From assembly GCF_949628215.1 (NCBI RefSeq), contig NC_134276.1, positions 126,914,125-126,978,124 on the forward strand: 64,000 nt of DNA, in the 5' to 3' direction. The stretch comes from Phalacrocorax aristotelis (taxonomy: Eukaryota > Chordata > Aves > Suliformes > Phalacrocoracidae). The stretch's first letter is position 1. The number at the start of each line of letters is the position of its first letter. Shown piece after piece: positions 17,001 through 30,500 of the stretch. A model generated the notes under the pieces. It did not search any database and was not told the origin of the DNA. It saw nothing but the letters and a program-made list of their open reading frames with translations. Both the position numbers and the translations under genes were made by a program.

Positions 17001-18504
17001 TGTGTTGTACGGGATGGATGTGGGAGGTAAACTGTGACAGTCATCTTCAGACCTTTACTGAGTGTCTGCTTGACAGCCTGGCTTGTGTGGGCAGGGAGGC
17101 TCACTGACCACATAGCTGTGAGCTCTCTGCATGGGCAAACTACTGATTCTAAAGCTCTGGAGTCTGCTGTGCCTGGGCACCAGACCTGTCCTATATACCT
17201 TTGTCTGCACTGCCTAGTGCTGGTCTAGGTCCCTGATCTTGGACTTCGGTCCAGTGCCATTCAGTCAGCTTCTAACACATTTGTACCAAGGACTCAGTTG
17301 TCTTCATTTCAGATTTGGGTTTACTGGAAACTTTCAATGCATATACAGATTTTTTAAATATCCAAGACAATGGATAACAGTAAACAGTCTTCTTCCTGGT
17401 GTTAGCTAAGTGCTCACTGTACTGCCAAATGCTTTTGGAGAGAACTTTGCCTATCTTGTTGTGAGGGGGAAGCAATTCTAGATTCCTGCCTTATGCTGTT
17501 GCTAAGACAAGACATACTGTACCTTAACGGCATTACCCTATCTGCACTTGCAGCAGGTTAAGGTTAAAGAGTGATAAGAAACTTTCATTTTAATCATGTC
17601 AGCTTAGCTTATGTAAAAATACAGTCTGCCTTTTTCTTGGATTCTTGCTTTTTTTGAAGTGCTGGATTGAGTGAAAAGGCCCAAACAGACTTGCACGATA
17701 CATCCTTAACCAGCTTAACAGTTAACCAGCTTGGAAAATCTTCACATGACAAGAAGACAGTGACTCATAAACTTGGAATCACCACTTGCCACCAAAATCA
17801 AAGCACTGTGCTTGTGAGATGACCAGTGCTATGAACTAGGCAGTCCCTTGAAAAAGAATCCCGGTTTTAGATTGTCTGTATGTGATGATGTGATCTGGAC
17901 CATTAGCAAATATGATCTGCATGAATAGCTCTTCCCTTTCCTCCTCCCATCCAAACTTTCCTGGCACAGTTAGCTAGAAACTGTTCTCTGTGCGGCCAAG
18001 TTCGCAGTAGTGGTTAGGGGTCAGCTGCCAGTCAGGTCTGTTTGCTCTCTGATCAAGCTGTGTCACCCTGCAGAGTACTGGCAACACAAAAGCATCAGGT
18101 TACTGCTTAAGGAAAAATAGGTGCAGTTCAGTTCTGTGCTTCCTGTGATGGAGGAGGATTCATGTCAGTGCAGCAGCTCTGCATGTAGAAAGGGTCTTGG
18201 CCTGAAACACACCCTGTGCTTTGGTTATCTAGGCCTCACTGCCACCAGCCAAGACACCCCTACGGCTTCACACAAGGGGGTCCTTGTGGAGAATAACCCC
18301 CTGAAGTGTAAAGTAAAACCGTTAGGTAAGTTTCTATATATGCTTAGTTTATGACAGCAGTGGCCCCAGGGAGTTTCCTTTGGCTGTAAGACCCTTTGCA
18401 CTGGACAGGACTTCCACTTGGATTTGTTTCAGTCAGTAGGAAGATTGCATGGAACAGAATCAGTCTTTTTGTCCCCTTTCCCAATCTCCTTTGACTCTCT
18501 TCTG
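14095..18504. other. convergent intergenic stretch between ZDHHC23 and CCDC191
   Basis: The tails of two convergent genes meet here. Part of the right side must be the 3' UTR of CCDC191, which is read on the - strand below 18,505. I see no exon with splice support and no recognisable repeat. Only modest open frames (up to 141 codons) occur, none with a family signature. Confidence 0.5.
17589..17594 (-). terminator. CCDC191: candidate poly(A) signal of CCDC191 (ATTAAA variant)
   Basis: ATTAAA on the - strand about 0.9 kb below the CCDC191 stop. No canonical AATAAA was noticed on that strand until about 14.9 kb. This is a weak, position-based guess. The true 3' end needs transcript data. Confidence 0.25.
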
Positions 18505-21500
18505 TCATGTCTGAAAGTCAGGGAGAATTTCAGCTACTCTCCTGCGTAGCTGGTTTCTCCTTTCCTCTCGCTCTCTTTCCTTTTTCATCAGTAATGGGTA
18601 CTGCCTCCATGCCTTGAATGCATTCAGCATGAGCCTCCTTGAAGAAATTGGGGACACAAAGAACAAAGTGACAATACGCAGATGTACGCATAACATAACA
18701 GGTAATCAATAGATGACTTCCATTTGAGGGGGGAACCTCCCCTAAAATACTTGTGGGATTTGTCCTTTCTGCCACTAGTCAGGGCTGTGATATGGTAAAC
18801 ATCTGCATGCAGACTACTCCATCAATATGTCAATCATCCCAGGGAAAAATAACATTTTTTTTCTCTGTTCTGCTCCCCCAAGAATTCTGCTCCTCCCTCT
18901 GACAGGATTCATTAGCTGGTGTTTGCTCTAAAGATGAAAGCTGTCTCTTGAAGAATAAACAGGGTCTCTGAAAGCAGTTTCTTTGGGGAAAAATGCAGGT
19001 GGCTTTGGTCCAGACCAAGCACTTGGAAACACAGGAAGCTGGGCTCCAATTCTTACCTGATTTTAATCACCCCACCAAAGGTGCCTTGCCCTGGGTTCCC
19101 ATATGGGCAATGGGGAGCAACAGTCCTTTCTAAAGACAAGTTTGCTATGTCAAGGTCTAAACTGGCTTTTGCCAGTCAGTGGAGGAAGAGGTAGTGAGGA
19201 ATGACAGATGACTATGCTCCTAATATGAAGTCATACATAGAATAAATCTGGTCTTTTCCTGGGTCTGAATTTTCCCTGCTTCTTCCAGTTTGCTGGCTTG
19301 TTGAGTTAACTCATACATTGTTCTGATCTTACTGACACAGCAAGCTAGAACAGGTTTGTTCTACCACATAAGAGGTGAATTTAATTCCTCCTCCAAGGTG
19401 CTGCAGATCCTGTCTGGGCTATGCACAGGCTCAGCCTATTCATGACTGCATGCAGCTGACATGCTTTCATGGTGGGGCAGGTAAACATGCTTCTGTTTTT
19501 CTGCTGAACTTTGACAACAGCATTTTCCTCCTGTTAAAATGCACAGCATTTATGCAGTTATGGGACAATGAGTGAACTGGGTGCATCCAGCTCCAGTCGT
19601 GATCGGCAGAGCTGTCTGCTGTAGTTCTCACTGCCAAGTCAGGCTGACAATAACAAAAACTGAAAGATTCCTTAAGCAGGGTTTCTAGTTGAACAACTTT
19701 GGATTTGTGAACTAAATAATCTGCTGCGGACAAAACAATACACAATAATTCCTGCAAAGTCATTTGGCTTGCTATAATTGTACTTAAAGACTTTCCTAAG
19801 GCAGCTTTTAGCAGAAGCTGCATGGCCAGTTCTGCTAATCAGCTTAGAAAGTTTCAGCCACTTATCCACTTCCACTGTATTCTTTCAGCAGGCTTATAAG
19901 CCCTATGAAGGGTAACACTAAATTTCCTTTTCCAGGCTGCATGGAAAATTCTTACCACAAAACTCTGCTGATGTAGTCTGTGCATATCACAGAAGCAAAA
20001 TACCAGCAGTAAAGAACCCGTTCCATGTGTTCTTGGGGAGCAGATAACTGACCTGTCAAAAGTAGTCTCTAAAATAATCTATAGAGTTTATTAAACCCAA
20101 GTAAAGAACTGCTGGCAAGAGAATGCACTTACTTGTTACTGTGTTCATTAGCAATCTTCAGCTTCTCCCATAAGGTACTCTTTTCCTCCATGATCAGATC
20201 AAACCATGCCCAGAAGTACTTCTTCGTGAGGCAGGCTGCATGGAGGGTACTCGCTCTCTCCTCCAGAGTAGAGAGATAATTCTTGTACTAGGGAAGGAGG
20301 ACAGAGAAAGAGGTGAGAATGGCTTTTTTCTCCCAACCCCCAGCTCAATAAGCAGAAACAGAGCATTGCTGAGACTGTGGCAGTGAAGGGTAACAGGGAC
20401 ATGAGTGGAGGAAAATCAGCAGGGAGCAGGGTGAGAGAGTGCAAAGGTGGACGTGGGGAGCAGTACGTAGGAGAATGTCCTTGAGTGGGGAAAATGATGG
20501 ACAGTAGAGAGCTGAAAGAAGGTCTCTGAAGAAGGAAACGATGTTGCTGGAAGGGGGACAGGTGTAACTCAGCAAAGGTTGGGCTGCGGGTATGTGAACA
20601 GCACTGTGGTGAGGGGAAAGCACAGTAGCAGCTAGCTCGCTTGGTATTGTTCCTCCAGTATGGTGCAGGCAAACCTTTAGCCAGTTCCTGAAGCCCCATC
20701 TCAGCAACTTATGGGAATAGAAGTCCTTAGCCCAAGACATCTTCTCCATGAGGCTCTCCTGGGTGTGCTGGAGCCAAGCCATCAGGCATTTCCTCTGCAG
20801 GTGCAAGCAGTGGTGCCTTTGTGCCACCTAAGTCAAGACAGTGGAGACAGCAGCTAGTTACTTGGGCTGGTGACTACATAAACATAAAGCTACAGAAAAC
20901 TGGGTACACTAGAAAATTACCTCAGCTTTTTGGGGCCCCCCAAAATGTAGATGTCTGACAGTTGGAATAATTTACAGGGTAGGTTCCACCAAAGAGGGGT
21001 CAGCATAAGGAACAAGACCAGTCTCTCTATCAGGCTACTGCTGTGTCACTTCTAGAGAATATCCTTTTGAATTAGATGCTCAGTTTAACCTATTGTGAAT
21101 GGAGCAGAGGCATGGCTTATAAGTTTAGTCCATGTCCACAACTCTGACCAGCAGGGTGGACTTAAGGAGCAGCTGCTACCCCTGTTTCCTTCCATACATG
21201 CCTATGTGCGTTTGGTCAAGTACCATAAGTAGCTGCAGTTCCAGTGACTTAAATGGAAGCTTGCCAACTTAGCCCTGGGCTCTGGCTAAATCTTCAGGAT
21301 ATGGTTGAGTGTTATTAGTCCACCCCAATAAGGCATGCCAATACAGTCATGTATGGAAATGCTTCATTAGCAGTATTTATGTTTCAGGGTCTCAGAAGCT
21401 ACCATTTGCTATTCTGCACTGCACAGACCACTGGATTACCACCTGTGGTGTCCTGCCTCTAGCAGCGGCTGACACTGCCCAGCAGCAACTCCAGAGAGAC

Positions 21501-24500
21501 GGAAAGCCCTAGTGATGGGCTGGGGTTATCTACTGTAGCTACAGTGGCTTGGCAGTGTCTTACTGATTAGCTTTGCTGTGGAGCAAAAGAACTGACAGGC
21601 TCATGTCATATAACTTCAATTTATTTTTTTGCCTGTATCATACTAAACTAACTCCCACTCCGTCGTTATTGGCATCAAATCATGTGGCAGTTAGTACTGC
21701 AGACAAGTGGAGGCTAACAAAAGATGACTTTGATTAGACTGGAATTCATTCCTATCTCTGTCCTTTTGGTTCCTGTTTAATCAGCTATAAATGAGGCTGC
21801 CACACTTGTGGGTTTTTCATGACCTTTCATGATTATTGTCAGATAGGCTAATTTAAAGAACTAATATAGGGCAAGGTGTGCAGGGAGAATTTCTTTTTCC
21901 GTCTCTTACCTGGCTTAAGAGCCTGTTAAGGTTTCTGCTAAATGCTGCATCCATTCTTTTTCCCTTTCTCCCATGGCACCAGTCCTTTCCTTTATCCTTA
22001 GCACTTACCAGCAGATTTTCCTGGGCTTGTTCCTTTAGCCTTTTCCATGGCACCATTCCCAGCTTTCTCAGCAGGACCTTCTCATAGTGATCTCTGGCCT
22101 TTTTCTGGAGCTGCTGCTCTTTCTCCAGCCTCTTTTGTTTATCCAGTTCTTTCTACAATAAAAAGAGCAGTAGTTTTAATTCACTCTAGATGAAGAGGAA
22201 GTTAAGCCGTGACAATAGATTCTCATGTTGGAGCTGGAGGTCCTGACCTGACAGGAAACAGGGATTTGCATCATCTTTAGCAGTGCAGACCAGACAAGGT
22301 ATGACCCCATGTACTAGAACCTGTGGTAGAAAGCAGAACAAACTGTCTTGAAAATCCTCATGGAAGATGATGGCATTTCTGGACGTTTCCTTGGGCCATG
22401 TATCAGCATGTGACCTTTCCTTAGCACTGCAGTTTGGTGTTACTGTAGCAGACATATTATCTGTGGCTACCAGCAGTGCTGATGTAGCAGGAACCTCCTT
22501 CTGATGGGCCTTCATCAGTGTGGGGAGGGGTGCTTTGGTGAGCTCAAGGAGGGCAGATTCCTATGTTTTTATAAAACTAGATTGAAAAACTGTCCAAAAA
22601 TGATTCTGAGTTTATGCATGGGCACTACCACTTAATCTAGCCTAAATAGTAGGGGAGGGTTTTGGGTATTATATAACTGTACAATCTTACTTCTGCATGA
22701 GACTTGGGTGAAGGTCAAACATCCTAAAACACTCAGTCCAAATAGAACAGTAGTTGTAGGTCAAATTCCTGTAGGATTTCAAATGCGCTATTTGGGTTAT
22801 TAGGACAGCTCATTTCGAAGTAACAGTAATGAATTGGGGCTATTCCTAGGCTAGCTCCAAGGAGAGGATGCTTCTGTTCTTCACGTGGAAAGTTGCCCTT
22901 GATATATCTGTCAGGCTTGTTTACTTTTAAGTCGTGGGTTTGTGACTGGTATCATTGTGAATGCTGGAGTGGGTACAAGTGGAAGGAGCAGCCTGAAAGT
23001 AGGCCAAACATAGAATCATAGAACAGCCCAGGTTGGAAGGGACTTTGAAAGATCATCTGGTCCAACCTTTCATGGGAAAGAGAGCCTAGATGAGGTTATC
23101 TAGCACCCTTTCCAATTGTATCTTGCAAACCTCCAGCGATGGGGACTCTACCATGTCCCTGGGGAGGTTATCACAGCAAATGATTGTTCTCACTGTAAAA
23201 CATTTTTCTCATACTGAGATGAAACCTTTCCCAGTGCAACTTGTACCTGTTTCCACTAGTCTTCTCCATGTGGCTCCTTGTGAAGAGAGCACCTCGGTCC
23301 TCTTTATAGCAGCTTATTAAGTACTAGAAACATGCTGCCACTGTTGGGGCTTATGTGGCTATATCTCAGCAGTGAACGTCCACCAGCTGGGACGTCTAGT
23401 CCTGCTGATGAAATGGAGACAGTATGTACTTCATAGCATGTTTGGTCCACAGCCCTTCCCCTAATGTTGCCAAAAAGGGGTAAATGGTCATAGAGCGGGT
23501 GCTGTGCTGTGGAACCTGGCTCTACTAATGAAGACCACAGTTCACATTGCTCTGGCTGCTGACTGAGTACTAGTGGGTCATGGCTCTTCTTCCCTACCCC
23601 TGCTAAAGTGGGGGAAATGGGTGAGGTGTTTAGTCACCAGCTTCTGCTGCCTTCTTTCCTCCCTTCGTTTTTCCTGCTGAGCTTCCTTTTCCTCGGCCTC
23701 CTTCCTCTGTCGTGCTGCTTCTTCAGCCTTCAGCTGGGCCTTGAAATGGGAGAAAATCGAGGAAGGTAAAATTTAATTTGGTGCATGTGACCTTTTCAGA
23801 GGACATAGACCTCTAAGCTTTCCAGTATTCCTCTAGTATTGACCAGCACCTGAAGCTTCAGAAGGAAGCAGACTTTGTCACATAATAGACATGATCTGTG
23901 CTGGACAATGAACTGTGGAAGGGAGAGGAAGGAGGGGACTGTTCTTTCTGCTACCTATTATATCTATACATATGTGTGTGTATATATATCTTTGCCCTAA
24001 GTTATAGGAGTTGCCCCCTCTTCCCCTAAAAATGTAAACCATACACCAAGTTATTTATTGATAACATGGTTGCTTAAGTGAGTTCTGGGCTCCTGGGCTC
24101 TGCTCTGAAGTTTTTACTTCTACATGCCAAGCAGTGTTACAGGTACCCAAACATTTCTTTCCCCAAACACTGCAGATCAAAGATGTTGTTTTACTTCAGT
24201 ACTGGTCATACCTGGTGCAAAATCCTTCTCTGAATGTTTACCTACTCTCCTTGCAGAGCCCACTCCGCTTTCATTTCACAAAGCTTTTGCTCTTGGTGTA
24301 TGCATCAAAGGCCTAAAACCCACACCAACCATAATGCATGACTACTGTGACTGTGCTTCCTGATCTCTAAGATCACAGCAACTGCAGCTGAGGAAACCTA
24401 ACCTGACACTTGTCTGCCCACTCTAAGGTTAAAGTGTTCTCTGAGGCTCACTTCAGCCTCCTGTGTGTGACTGCATCTCTCTCACTTGAAGAAGGAAGAA

Positions 24501-27500
24501 ACACTGGCTGTTTTAGGACCCCAGTTCTGAGCTTTCATGTCCTAATGCAACTTCAGTCAATGCGTTCAGTAACAGCTCAATGCCCTGAAGCTAAGAAGGC
24601 TCCTCTGTTAGATGTGTATCACAGAATCTTTATATTAACTATGCAAATATTGTCAGTATCTTCTCTCTTCAGCAAAGCTTTGCTAGAAAGATGCAGTTTG
24701 ACCTAGTAAAAATCCTGCATGTCCTCAAGCTGTGTGTGACCAGACAGGAAAGGCAGGGGAGGGGAAACCCACCATTGCCAGGTCCGATCAAGTGGATCTC
24801 TGCATGCCCTTCCACCCTTCCCATCCTCAGCAATGACAAGTTACAGTCATGAGGTAGGTGTGAAAGAGGTGGTTGAGGGGGGAGGTAAGGGAGGCTGCTT
24901 CTAGAATTGCAACTGCAACAACATGAAGTGTCTGCCTGTGATATGGCAGGGCCAGTGGGGTCACTGGATGCAAATGCAGCAATAACTACTTTTGATGTGT
25001 GCCAGACATCTGCTTTCTCACAAGCTATAAACCTCCTGTTTTGGATAAAGGGCCTTTTCTTGGTCCCTGACTCTGGAGTTAAAACAGCATTTCTTGTAAC
25101 AGGAATGATATGAAAGAGACTTTATTTCATTTTCCACTTTCCTTACCAATTTTTCCTCTTCTCTTTGTTGTTTGGCGGCTTCTAGTTTCCTCCTCCGTTC
25201 TGCCCGCTGAGTTGCTCTCTCCTCCATAGCTACAGAAACAGAGGACATAAAGCTTAGTGGAAATGAGCTACAGAATAATGACAGAAGTTTGATGAACAAG
25301 ACCGACCACCCTACTGCCAGGCCGTCACTGACCTGGCAATGCCAGCACAAAGGAAGGGGCTTGCTTTCTGCTGCCTCCTATGGCTGGCACTGTCATGAAC
25401 AAGGAACCCATAAAAATTTATAAGACGATTCAGGACTGTCCCAGTTAGATTCACTCCGCCCTTCTTGGTTGCCAGTCACAGCCATGAGGCCCAATTATGA
25501 AAGGAGCTGTGTCCAGAGGTTTTATCCCCATCTTCCCTGATTGAATGCTGAGGCTCAGGGCACCCAATTTAGCAGCAATTGCTATGAGGTCTCCAGTAAG
25601 CTCCAACTGCTTATTTAAAGAACAACTTCATGATGGAAACCATCCCTGTCTTAGTGGCACACAGGTACTTGGTCCCACCAGTGAGAAACTGCTGCTTAAT
25701 GCTTCTTTTGGGAGATAAATTGCAATGCAGTGATCTTGCTGGCTGTCAGTGAAGGTGTTACAGTGCTGATATGACCACACAGAACTCGCAATGGAGTTGA
25801 GAACCTGTGCTCCCTTCTTCTGAAGTTGCAAACAAAGCACAGGCTGGAGCAATAGATAGCTGGGGGCATTTCAGTGTTTTGACTACCATAGTTTTCCTCA
25901 GTTTCTTTTCTCCTCTCAGCTGTCTCAGAATTCTCTGCCAAGAGAAAAATCATCTAGTGTCAACTTATTAATTGAATTTTTGGGGGACCTTCAAACAAAG
26001 CACTTCAGTGCTCTGAAAATATGCTTACGGTCCCTAAGCTGTACAGAGTTCAGGCAAATCAGAGTGAGTGATGGCTTGGACTAGATAGCATTGGAGCAGA
26101 ACACAGTCAGTTAATGAAGGGCAACTACTAATGCCCAGCTATTAACAGCCAAAAAGCTCCGTTGATCCCAAGACTGTTAAAACGTCGCAGTGATTGTATT
26201 CCAATCTTTCACACAGACTGTGACCACCCCCCAATTGATATGGAAGAACATGACTCAGGGATATAACAGAACCTGATCTTAATTTATGGCATGAAAAGGC
26301 TGTACCACATGTTTAATGTGTATATGCTGTTCCACTGTGGCCAGAGAAGGGGAGATATCTCACAGAGGGCAGGGATCTGGAGCTCCTTCCCCTGCCTAGC
26401 TACTGTTGTCTCACAAAACCTTGGGTAGGTACTTAATTCCCTTTGAAATACCTCTGTCAAAGTTAGATGAAAATGACTGGTCACTTAAGTGTGACTTTGA
26501 TGTGCAATGAAGGGTATAAGATTGACAGCAAATCCCTGTAGAGCTGCTCTCTGAGCCTTTTCATGCTAGAAACAATCACAAGTGTTAGGAGTAACCTCTA
26601 CCACAGTGTACTAAGCGTGGACTTGAGGGGCTTGCAGTGGCCCAGGTTTTACAGACGCCTGACTTGGGCATATAAACAGCTCACCCTCACAGCACTGGTC
26701 AGGCTGGGAAGGTGTGCTGAGTTTTACTTGCATACTGTCATCAACCAGCAAGGTCAAGGCAAAGAAAGAGAGAAGTTTCCAGACAAGCTGTTGAGAAAAG
26801 TGGTCCAGAATGGTTTCTGCTATCTAGAACAATACCTTTCAGTATGGGATGAGCTGAGGTCAGCTGGCTTGAAGGCCTCCTGCCTGGCATCACTGCCCTT
26901 GTATTTTCTGGCCCATGAGAAACAGGTGGACTATGAAAGGAAAGAGTAAAGAAATTCATCAATGAATGTGGTCAAATGATGTCTCACACCTACCACCTAT
27001 GGTTGAGAAACAGACCTTGTACTTTCTATTTTCCATCGTGCTGCATTTTCATTCTGAATCCCTGATACACCTTTTTTTCTGCTTGAAATGGGATTAATGA
27101 TGCATCCTTGCAAAGGAGCTGAGTGCCCAGGGCTGCTGCATGTTCTGAAATACTGAGGATGACACTCTTTTCTCCTAACTAAATAAATCCCTGCTGCTAC
27201 TATGTGTGATGCTCTAGTGTTGCTGTTTCTAAGTGGATCATGTATGGATCACATGGTGTCGAGCCATTGCAAAAAGGGAGAAGGATGGAGAACTGTGGCC
27301 AGCCTGATACTACCACTGAGGCTAAGTGACAGGTGAGAGGAAGAGCAGATAGCCTTGGCATGACTGAAGTGTGCCTGGCAAGTTCTGGCTCAACTTGAGT
27401 AGGAATGAGACATGCTGACTAATTAAGCCTGCTTTATTGAGGGCATATACCTCAAATGGGCTGTATTCTTGCATCTGGATTGGTTTTCCTCCCTGGTTTG

Positions 27501-30500
27501 TGAAGCAGAGTTGTTAAGTGGCTGGGTTACAGCTGTGGCTTGGGCTGCCTCTTCTTTGACTCTGCTCAGCCTCTGATCTTCCTGCAGTTCAAGGATCAGC
27601 TCTTGCTGTTTCTGAAGCTGCTGCCTCTGTTCCTCAATGAGACGTTGCTGGAAGGCATAACGGTGCTCAAAACGGCTACCATAAGCAGGAGTTGTCTTTG
27701 GCCCAGGTGCCTGACATTGCTGGCGGGGAGTGGTTATTTGACTCCTGTACACAGCCTGGTCCTGGGTACCCAGGGCTGCATGTTTTAGGGTAATCTCCCA
27801 CGCAAATTTGGGTTTTCTGTAGGAATGAGATGTGTGAGCAGCACCCCAACAAGACCGGTCTCTGGTCTGGTCAGGTTCTTTCTGTATGAGGCAATTTTCA
27901 GTTGGCTAGGGAAAAAAAGAGATGAGGGAAATACAGCATTGATTAAAACCAAGCACCCTTCTGCCCTTGCTGCACAATGTTTCTTTAATGCAAATCTAGT
28001 GAGATGCCTGAGAAGCAGGGTAATCTCAGCTATGCAATCTTGTATCCAGTTACTAGCCAGGGAAGAGGGGCCTTGTTATGCACAAAATGGGAGGCTGTGG
28101 GAAAGAACTGTTAAGGAGCTGTGTGCCATTTCACTGGGAGGAAGAACTGATCAGGCAAGAGCTCTGGCAGCAATATATCCTGACTCTTGTTAAGGAGCAC
28201 ACCTCAGGACAGCTCATCTCTCGGGGATTGGCGCATTCACTTTTGGACTATATGTTGTCCCTACTTGGCACTCAGGCAGAGAATAAAGGAAAAAAAACAG
28301 TTGTTGAAGTGATCTACACAGCTGATCTACTGGACAGTCCCTTTTCAGACAGAGAAGTCTACAAGGTCCTGCTTCCTCATGCCTCTTCTCCAGCTTTGAT
28401 AAATATTACTGTGAAACTGGTACACAGTGGGGAATGAGGCTGCACCTTTTCTGACACATGGTCTGTCTCTGAAGAGGCATCAAATGTAAGGTCTGCTTTC
28501 TGATTCCTAGGTCAAACCCCAAATTCAGTCCCATCCTTCCAGCACAAATTTTACCAGTGCATCGGAAGAAAAATAGGGGCCTACTAGGACGATATAAGCA
28601 CTGTAGGAAATCAACTTTTGCTGACGATTAAGCAAATGAAAAGCTTGACCTGTAATATGTGTGCCTGAGCTCTCATGCTGCGATCAGGACACTGCTGTGG
28701 TACAGGTTTTATAGACAGAAAGGAAGACCAGGCTCTGACCTAACAATGACACTTCAAGGAAGCAACCTCTGATTCTCCTCTCCTACCTTCTTGTGATGCG
28801 CATTATCCTGAAACAGCCAGTGACAACTTTTTTCCCCCCACGCTTAAAAGCCAGAGTGCTGCACTGGCATGACAGAATCTCTTGTCATGCAGTCAAGCAT
28901 TATCCTTTTTCAGTCTAAGCAGGCATCAAAGACATAACTAACCTCTCAGCAAAAGCAATCTGGGGGTAGGATGCTCATTGCAACTCACAGTACATGAAAG
29001 GTTTGTTTTCTGCCATCATTAGAGATTGATTATTTTTAAAACTGATCCACTGTCCTTCACGTTTGACTCTGATTTTTAAAGACTTCCCTCCTAAACAATC
29101 GCAGACAGGTATTTGGGGGTTACCCTGGCAAAGAAGCCTGCCTCTGGGACAACGTACTCTTTGTGCAATCTGAAATAAACAAAGTACTTTATTGGCATCT
29201 TAGTACTTATACAGACAAAACTACATGGGAAGGATTTACCTTGTCTTGCTGCACATCTTGATGATGGTTTACTTCTGCTGTGCCAGGCTTGTTAACCTCC
29301 AGTGGCCTGTCCAGACCACCCTTCCCCAGTGACACTGCCTCCAGCAGCTGTGCCATCTTTCTCTTTGTCTCTTCCCTCTTGATCTGCAGCTCTCGCTTTT
29401 CTGTCTCTGCTTGGCTCCAGCGCTGCCACGCCAGAAAGCAGCAGCGCAAAAGCCGTCGCTGGTTATGCTCTGCAGACAGTTGGTTTTTCCTGAATGAGAA
29501 AGCCTTGTGTAGTTATAGGAGCGAGGCTTCTGCCCAGGCTTGCCTGAAACAATTGCATCAAGTACAGCAGTCCAGACTGTGGCACGATGGCCCCATAACT
29601 TCCCAGGTCTTTTTGTCACTTAACTCTGAAGGCCCTCCAAAGCTGTACAGGGTTTTCTCCAAGGAGAAGTGGGAGGGCAGAAAGGATGCCCATTAATTTG
29701 AAGTAAGCTTCCCTGTTTCCCCTAGTTCATGTTTTGCAATTTCCTGTGTTGTCCCTAGGCTGTAGGATAGGCGCACAAGAAGTATCCTGTTCTCCAGCCA
29801 GCTGCATGGGGGGAAGCAGCAGTCCCCCACCACACAGCATGCCAGATAGCTGCAAGGACAAAGTTTTCTGTGGCTGATAGGGAATTCATCCCACAGCCTC
29901 CTTAATGAAAGGCACTGACCAAAATTATTTCTGCTATACTACTACTGAAATAGGAAATAACTACATTAATCACAATAAATATGGCACCCCATATTCCCTG
30001 TGGTCCAGAGCAAGCCAGGGTCAGATTTCCAGGAAAGATACCTACAGAGAGAGTGAGATGCAGGCTTGTTGGAAAGTGCTAAAGCTCCTGTTTATCTCTG
30101 TCCTCCTCTTCGTCTGTGCCACAATGCCACTGACAGACTACAGGCTACGTAGCAGTTTTCTCAGAAAGCCACTGCTTTCCTCCTGCTGTCTAACCGGCAA
30201 GCCCCTTTCACAGTCCCTGATCACCGCACTGCCCAAGTACTGCTGCAGCAGGAGGAATCCCACACTGTAGGGTCAGTACCTGTTTTGATCTTGGAGATGA
30301 ACTTGTAATCGCTGTATCTCCTGCTCTACTTTCTGGGCCCAAGTGTAGTTTCTCCAGGCTCGCAGGGCCTTCAGTTGGCATTTCCAGTCAGCAAAGGCTC
30401 TGGCTTTTCCCATTTTAATTCTGTGCTCCAGAATGACTTTCAGCCAAGCAGAGAAATGTCGTTGCATGCACTGCATGGGAGAGTTTCAGAAAACCAATGG

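Noticed and set aside
20199-20827. Long - strand frames of 160-166 codons
   Set aside because: Each contains a real CCDC191 exon (20,675-20,827 or 20,133-20,287) read on into intron. The splice sites and human homology fix the shorter exons.
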